From: Peribacillus psychrosaccharolyticus ATCC 23296
GTDB taxonomy: Bacteria; Bacillota; Bacilli; Bacillales; DSM-1321
Reading direction: 5' to 3'
DNA length: 64,000 nt
Assembly (NCBI RefSeq): GCF_000305495.1
Contig: NZ_AJTN02000265.1
Coordinates: forward strand, 1 to 64,000
The notes below the pieces were generated by a model. The model was not told the DNA's origin, did not search any database, and saw nothing but the letters and a program-made list of their open reading frames with translations. A program made the translations under genes and the position numbers. Positions 59,484 to 64,000 of the stretch are shown here, piece by piece. How positions within the stretch are numbered: position 1 is the stretch's first letter; every line of letters begins with the position of its first letter.

Positions 59484-62400
59484 TGAGGGGAATCGTAAAA
59501 GTAAAATGGGTCATTTTGCTTGCTTGGATTGTCATTGTCGCGGGATTACTGCTTACAGCACCAGGAATGGCTGATTTAGTCCGTGAAAAAGGTAATCTTG
59601 ATGTTCCTGAGGGCTATTCATCTTCACTAGCTGCGGACTTGCTGAATGACATTCAGAAAGAAGGGGACTCTTCAGCAGCGCTTGTGTTCACGAGTGAAAA
59701 GAAATTATCGGATACTGATTTGTTGGAAATTGAGCAGGGGATACAAGCGCTTGAAAAGGATCAAACCAAGTTAGGAATTGCAGGAATTACAACTCATTTT
59801 AATGAGCCTGACTTAAAAGATCAGCTTGTTTCAGAAGACGGAAAAACCGTGTTGGTTTCCCTGACAATGAATATGAAAGATCGTGAACCAAAGCAAGTGT
59901 TAGCAGCTCTATATGACAGGATTGAAGATAATAAAGTTGAACATTACTATACAGGCGACTGGATTATTTCTGAAGACTTGAACACAAACTCGCAGGAAGG
60001 GTTGAAGAAGACAGAGGGGATTACGGTTGTATTTATTCTTGTCGTACTCCTGCTGGTATTCCGCTCAGTGGTTACGCCAATTATTCCGCTGATTACAGTA
60101 GGCTTCAGCTACTTAGCTTCACAGTCTGTGGTAGCTTTCTTAGTCGATCGTTTTGATTTTCCCATTTCCTCTTATACGCAAATTTTCTTAGTTGCTGTAT
60201 TATTTGGAATCGGAACAGACTATTGCATCTTACTATTAAGCCGTTATAAGGAAGAATTATCAAAGCAAGAATCAATTCTAGAGGCCATTGTAGAAACTTA
60301 TCGTACTGGCGGAAAAACGGTATTCTATAGCGGCCTGGCAGTCATGATTGGGTTTGCAGCAATTGGTTTTTCCACATTTAAACTGTATCAATCTGCGGCA
60401 GCCGTAGCAATCGGTGTTGCATTCCTCTTATTAGCGCTTTATACCGTGGTTCCGTTCTTTATGGCTGTGTTCGGTATGAAACTGTTTTGGCCGTCTAAAG
60501 GAAAGCTCGAACATAAGGAAAGTCGCTTCTGGGGATTTCTCGGTACATTTTCTCTAAATCGACCGGTCATTGCGTTAACTTTTGTCGCAGTCATCTGTGT
60601 TCCTTTTTTGTTGACTTATGATGGAGAGGTTTCTTATAACTCTCTTGAGGAAGCTGGAGATGATGTTCCATCCATTATGGCTTTCAATATCATCGCAGAA
60701 AGTTTCGGGCCAGGTCAATCGATGCCCACTCAAATTGTCATTGATAATGATGAACAAATGAATTCTGAAGAATATATCGGCTTGGCTGAGAAAATCAGTG
60801 AATCATTGAGTAAAGTTGATGGTGTTGATACTGTACGTTCAGTAACCAGACCTACAGGTGAACCAATCAAGGAACTATTTGTTCCAAATCAAGCGGCAAC
60901 GCTTGGGGAGGGAATCGGCAAAGGAAATAAAGGAATTGAAGAAATCAGCAATGGACTTAAGACAGCAGGAAGTGAACTCTCGAAATCGAGTCCGCAGCTT
61001 AAGCAAGCAACGGATGGAATTGACAGCCTGATAAAGGGCACTGACGAGTTGAAAGGCGGCGTCGGTCAGGTTCAAACTGGATTAGGAAAAATCGAGCAAG
61101 GAATACGTGACGGATCAATGGGCTCTAAAGAAATTAATAAAGGCCTTAAGGAAATAAATACGAATCTACGTCAATTGGCTGCAGGAACCAATCAATTAGC
61201 TAAGGGTTACCGTGACGCAGCTTCAGGCTTAGGAACGATTAGAAAAGAATACGATGGGATTCAAGGCAATCTAACTACGATGGCTAAGTCACTCAGCAGG
61301 TTAGATTCGGCTTTTAAGGGGCTCGAAAACAGTAATCCGAATCTATTAACTAATGGAAACTATCAAACCATTAAACAAACTGTTCAAGGGGTTGAATCTG
61401 GATTGGTTCCAGCAGCAGCTGGAATGAAGGAGTTGAACAAAAACCTAGCTGTTATCCAGGGAGGTGTGGGTACAGCTAATAAAAGTTTAGCAGAAATTGC
61501 AGGTGGTCAAACGAAATTGGCTGCTGGGATAGAAAAGCTGATTACCGGCGTTAGTGAATTGCAAACTGGTTTAAATGCTGCAGCTAATGGTCAAAATCAG
61601 ATTATCGGTAACCTATCTTCATTCCAAGGCGGGCTAGATAGCATTAATAATGGACAGCAGAAGCTTTTAACTGGTTTTTCCGGTCTTGATGGTCAAATGA
61701 ATGAACTATCAAATGGACTGACGAAAAGCTCTAAAGGGCTTGATCAAGTGCATGATGGTTTGAATTCAACCGAAAGCTACTTATCTGGTCTTGCAGCGGT
61801 TGAAGATAGTATAGCGGGGGTTCATATTCCAAAAGAACTTTTAGAAAGTGATGATTTTGCACAGGTTTTGGACACCTATCTGCCTGGAGATCATAAAATT
61901 ATGACGCTAGATGTGATTTTTAAGAACAATCCGTATTCAAATGATGCGATTAATAAAATTGATGAACTCGAAGCAGCGGTTAAACAAGCAACATTGGATA
62001 CAAAGCTTGAACATGCCGAAGTAGCAATTGGCGGGACAACGAGTACCTACCATGACCTAGGGAATTTATCGGATGCTGATTTTTCCCGCACAGTCCTTTT
62101 AATGCTGTCAGGTATTGCTATTATCTTGTTTCTGATGCTGCGGTCGTTGGTCATGCCGATTTATTTGATTTTATCATTAATTTTGACATACTATACAGCT
62201 GCCTCTATCACAGAACTAATATATGTTGATCTACTCGGTTATGATGGAATTGGCTGGGCAGTACCATTTTTTGCTTTCGTCATTCTTATTGCGTTAGGAA
62301 TTGATTACAGCATCTTCCTAATGGACCGCTTTAATGAATTTAAAGAACAGCCAGTAAGAGAAGCCATGCTGCTCGCTATGCGGAAGATGGGAACGGTCAT

Positions 62401-62599
62401 TATCTCAGCAGCAATCATCCTTGGCGGAACGTTCGCTGCGATGATGCCTGCAGGGGTGCTATCATTACTGCAGATTGCGACCCTAATTCTTATAGGTCTC
62501 GTTTTATATGCACTTCTTATTCTGCCGCTCTTTATCCCAGTGATGGCTAAATTATTTGGCAGAGCCAACTGGTGGCCGTTTGTGAATCATAAACGGTAG
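59483..62599 (+). CDS. ydgH: MMPL/RND-family exporter (YdgH-like)
   Basis: 1038 aa. Helix 1 is at about residues 8-28, an extracytoplasmic loop follows, and helices 2-6 with the SSD/MMPL motif GIGTDYCILLLSRYKEEL occupy about 175-345. The second half repeats the layout (helices about 870-1025, ALGIDYSIFLMDRFNEF). Between them lies a very long extracytoplasmic segment (about 460-760) of repeating G-x-x-x-L-x-x-G units (YhgE/Pip-type heptads, such as ISNGLKTAGSEL, GTNQLAKGYRDAASGL). Such proteins export lipids or surfactant-like molecules. Coupled to the MarR gene. Confidence 0.9.
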   Translation: MRGIVKVKWVILLAWIVIVAGLLLTAPGMADLVREKGNLDVPEGYSSSLAADLLNDIQKEGDSSAALVFTSEKKLSDTDLLEIEQGIQALEKDQTKLGIAGITTHFNEPDLKDQLVSEDGKTVLVSLTMNMKDREPKQVLAALYDRIEDNKVEHYYTGDWIISEDLNTNSQEGLKKTEGITVVFILVVLLLVFRSVVTPIIPLITVGFSYLASQSVVAFLVDRFDFPISSYTQIFLVAVLFGIGTDYCILLLSRYKEELSKQESILEAIVETYRTGGKTVFYSGLAVMIGFAAIGFSTFKLYQSAAAVAIGVAFLLLALYTVVPFFMAVFGMKLFWPSKGKLEHKESRFWGFLGTFSLNRPVIALTFVAVICVPFLLTYDGEVSYNSLEEAGDDVPSIMAFNIIAESFGPGQSMPTQIVIDNDEQMNSEEYIGLAEKISESLSKVDGVDTVRSVTRPTGEPIKELFVPNQAATLGEGIGKGNKGIEEISNGLKTAGSELSKSSPQLKQATDGIDSLIKGTDELKGGVGQVQTGLGKIEQGIRDGSMGSKEINKGLKEINTNLRQLAAGTNQLAKGYRDAASGLGTIRKEYDGIQGNLTTMAKSLSRLDSAFKGLENSNPNLLTNGNYQTIKQTVQGVESGLVPAAAGMKELNKNLAVIQGGVGTANKSLAEIAGGQTKLAAGIEKLITGVSELQTGLNAAANGQNQIIGNLSSFQGGLDSINNGQQKLLTGFSGLDGQMNELSNGLTKSSKGLDQVHDGLNSTESYLSGLAAVEDSIAGVHIPKELLESDDFAQVLDTYLPGDHKIMTLDVIFKNNPYSNDAINKIDELEAAVKQATLDTKLEHAEVAIGGTTSTYHDLGNLSDADFSRTVLLMLSGIAIILFLMLRSLVMPIYLILSLILTYYTAASITELIYVDLLGYDGIGWAVPFFAFVILIALGIDYSIFLMDRFNEFKEQPVREAMLLAMRKMGTVIISAAIILGGTFAAMMPAGVLSLLQIATLILIGLVLYALLILPLFIPVMAKLFGRANWWPFVNHKR

Positions 62600-62614
62600 A
62601 AATATAATGACTGC

Positions 62615-62643
62615 AGGTTGTCGATACTCTCGACAGCCTTTTT
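62615..62643 (+). terminator. Terminator after the MMPL gene
   Basis: AGGTTGTCGA pairs with TCGACAGCCT (10 bp, one G-T), followed by TTTTTC. Confidence 0.88.
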
Positions 62644-62820
62644 CGTTTGGGTGTCTTTAGTCATGTTTGTAAAAAAGGATTTAAAAGAGGTGAATAGGGA
62701 TTTCTTCTTATTGATTAGCTGAGGAGAAGACAAAAAAATCATAGACATGCGTGAAGAATATCGTGAATAAAAATTAATCAACGATTAATCAAAAGTGAGC
62801 TGCAGGTGTGGTTCAATGGG

Positions 62821-62860
62821 CATTTATGAGGGAGCCTATAAAAAGGCTCCCTCATAAATG
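62821..62860. repeat. Perfect 16-bp inverted repeat without T tract
   Basis: CATTTATGAGGGAGCC and its exact complement GGCTCCCTCATAAATG flank an 8-nt loop (TATAAAAA). Neither strand has a clear poly-T tail, so it is not a standard terminator. Confidence 0.75.
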
Positions 62861-62989
62861 AATGAAAAAATTGGCTTTAATGCTAAGGACGAATGTACCT
62901 TGTATAAAGAATAGGTCTTTCTTAGCAATTCACGGAATACCCATTGACCGTTAAGGTAGAAATGTATAACATTACCTGTAGAATTTGAT

Positions 62990-63004
62990 TGATAATGATT
63001 CTCA
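62990..63004. promoter_or_regulatory. Fur box upstream of dhbA
   Basis: TGATAATGATTCTCA matches the 7-1-7 site with one mismatch and extends as an overlapping second site (GATTCTCATTATTGA). It lies about 105 nt before dhbA, consistent with iron control of bacillibactin genes. Confidence 0.85.
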
Positions 63005-63109
63005 TTATTGATGAGACAGGTGGAAATCTCCACGATTAAATGGGAGTGAGCCTTTAATAGATCGAATTATTCAAACTAGTATTTCTGATGAAGAAAGGGA
63101 GAGGTAAGT

Positions 63110-63895
63110 ATGTACGCACAGGAGTTTAATGGGAAGGTTGCGCTGGTTACAGGAGGAGCGCAAGGCATTGGAGGTGCAGTGGTTCAAACCTTGGCAAAAC
63201 TTGGTGTTGTTGTAGCGGCGGTTGATTTCCAAGCTGAAAAGTTACAGAAGCATGAAGAAGCTTTGAAGTCTGAAGGGTTAGACGTTTATGCGTTTTCAGC
63301 AGATGTGAGTGATAGCTTGGCTATCGATAGGCTGGTTGATACTGTTGAGCGGGAGATCGGTCCAATAGAATTATTGGTAAATGTTGCCGGAGTACTTAAC
63401 CCAGGATTAATAGAGTCATGCAGTGATCTTAATTGGGAAAGGACGTTTGCTGTCAATTCTACCGGCGTTTTCAATGTTTGTCGTTCCGTCAGTAAACATA
63501 TGGTGGCTAGGAAAAAGGGATCCATTGTTACAGTAGGTTCCAATGCGGCGAGTGTTCCGAGAATTTCTTTAGCTGCTTATGCGGCATCTAAGGCAGCTGC
63601 GACTATGTTTACTAAGTGCTTAGGTTTAGAGTTAGCGCAATATAATATTCGATGTAACATCGTTGCCCCTGGTTCGACAGATACAGAAATGCAATGGTCT
63701 TTATGGGAGGGCAATGATGGAGCGAGAACAGTAATAGATGGTATTCCGGAAGTATTTAAAGTAGGAATTCCCCTGAAAAAAATTGCTGAACCTTCTAACA
63801 TAGTAGATGCCATTCTTTTCTTCCTATCGGATCAATCCAATCATATTACCATGAGCAATCTCTGCGTGGATGGAGGAGCGACCCTAGGCGCTTAA
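63110..63895 (+). CDS. dhbA: 2,3-dihydro-2,3-dihydroxybenzoate dehydrogenase DhbA
   Basis: 261 aa, classical SDR. It oxidises 2,3-dihydro-2,3-dihydroxybenzoate to 2,3-dihydroxybenzoate for bacillibactin. The NAD motif is VTGGAQGIGGAV, NVAGV near residue 90, the catalytic Ser is in TVGSNAASVPR, and YAASKAAATMFTKCLGLELAQYNIRCN holds Tyr and Lys. PGSTDTEMQWSLW is characteristic of DhbA/EntA. GGGAGAGGTAAG precedes the ATG. First gene of a Fur-boxed operon that continues past the window end. Confidence 0.93.
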   Translation: MYAQEFNGKVALVTGGAQGIGGAVVQTLAKLGVVVAAVDFQAEKLQKHEEALKSEGLDVYAFSADVSDSLAIDRLVDTVEREIGPIELLVNVAGVLNPGLIESCSDLNWERTFAVNSTGVFNVCRSVSKHMVARKKGSIVTVGSNAASVPRISLAAYAASKAAATMFTKCLGLELAQYNIRCNIVAPGSTDTEMQWSLWEGNDGARTVIDGIPEVFKVGIPLKKIAEPSNIVDAILFFLSDQSNHITMSNLCVDGGATLGA

Positions 63896-63952
63896 GCCAT
63901 TTTTGGATTTACATAACTGAATATTCAATTAAAAAAGGGAGTTGTTGATTAG

Positions 63953-64000
63953 ATGAAACAGGAACCTAGCTCTGGTGTTTTGGAAAAACCTATGTTGAAG
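63953..64000 (+). CDS. dhbC: Start of the next dhb gene (probably isochorismate synthase dhbC), truncated by window end
   Basis: Sixteen codons from ATG at 63953 (MKQEPSSGVLEKPMLK), with GGGAG about 11 nt upstream. The identity is inferred from the usual dhbA-dhbC order, not from the sequence itself. Confidence 0.5.
   Translation, partial: MKQEPSSGVLEKPMLK

Larger units (their letters stand above)
62644..63109. other. Intergenic region before the dhb operon
   Basis: 466 nt without a supportable gene. It contains the direct repeat ATTAATCAA-CG-ATTAATCAA (62773-62792), a perfect 16-bp hairpin (62821-62860), TTGACC (62945) with TATAAC about 15 nt further as a weak promoter, and a Fur box (62990-63004). 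Confidence 0.5.

Noticed and set aside
60903-61800. Possible tandem DNA repeat in the MMPL gene
   Set aside because: The periodicity is at protein level (G-x-x-x-L heptads); the DNA itself is not a direct repeat, and it is a known feature of this family.
62836-63033. 65-codon minus-strand frame before dhbA
   Set aside because: It runs through the hairpin and the Fur box, lacks a ribosome binding site, and has no recognisable content.

Overview
The window reads as chromosome of a low-GC, endospore-forming member of the Bacillaceae. The evidence is the Bacillus-type rrn/tRNA tail, the sigW-rsiW-cdaA-cdaR-glmM-glmS order with a glmS ribozyme, a Spo0E-type phosphatase, a KinA/E-like kinase, strong AGGAGG ribosome binding sites, and many rho-independent terminators. 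Nothing seen fixes the genus. No prophage, IS transposase, integrase or CRISPR array was seen, so this is core chromosome carrying a dense set of nutrient-uptake cassettes.

Layout. 1-1343: end of an rrn operon (23S-5S spacer, 5S, then tRNAs Asn-Thr-Glu-Val-Thr-Tyr-Gln-Lys-Gly-Ala and a terminator). 1420-9982: rocF, a 52-aa Spo0E-like gene on the opposite strand, sigW-rsiW with a canonical SigW autoregulatory promoter, cdaA-cdaR-glmM (c-di-AMP synthesis and amino-sugar phosphate isomerisation) and ribozyme-controlled glmS. 10155-17024: a DinB/BstA-type protein, an MFS drug exporter, a Fur-boxed petrobactin-type importer yclNOPQ and a heme monooxygenase. 17318-24179: mixed genes (SDR, secreted protein, PhnA-like zinc ribbon, PdaC deacetylase, methyltransferase, histidine phosphatase, a degenerate A-type Fe-S carrier, a SEC-C protein). 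24374-25657: mntH behind an MntR-like dyad.

25690-34255 is a sulfur-acquisition region. It contains a SAM-I riboswitch with metY, a LysR regulator, a small NifX-like gene heading ssuB-ssuD-ssuA-ssuC, and a second FMN-dependent monooxygenase. On the opposite strand lie three tandem 45-aa YhfH-like CxxC...CxxC proteins. 34437-36747 is a ycnJ-ycnI copper locus in which ycnJ is broken by two single-base shifts in A-homopolymers. 36909-44219: NlpC/P60 hydrolase, DagK-type lipid kinase, TrhO, a Na+/H+ antiporter, an RraA-like protein and a soluble PAS histidine kinase.

44460-50542: hemY, a second Fur-controlled siderophore importer (yfiY / yfiZ-yfhA-yusV) and a second histidine phosphatase. 50595-57090: nitroreductase, bacterial nitric oxide synthase, and an XRE-cupin regulator heading potABCD. 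57213-62599: PrsA-like foldase, YtxH-like stress protein, and a MarR-MMPL exporter pair. 62990-64000: Fur box, dhbA and the first codons of the next dhb gene (bacillibactin synthesis).

Themes: iron (yclNOPQ, hmoA, yfiYZ-yfhA-yusV, dhb, hemY) and organosulfur scavenging dominate. The least explained items are a perfect 20-bp palindrome present three times next to the two histidine phosphatase genes, the YhfH triplet, and the homopolymer-frameshifted ycnJ. All searches were by eye; no alignments or database queries were run.
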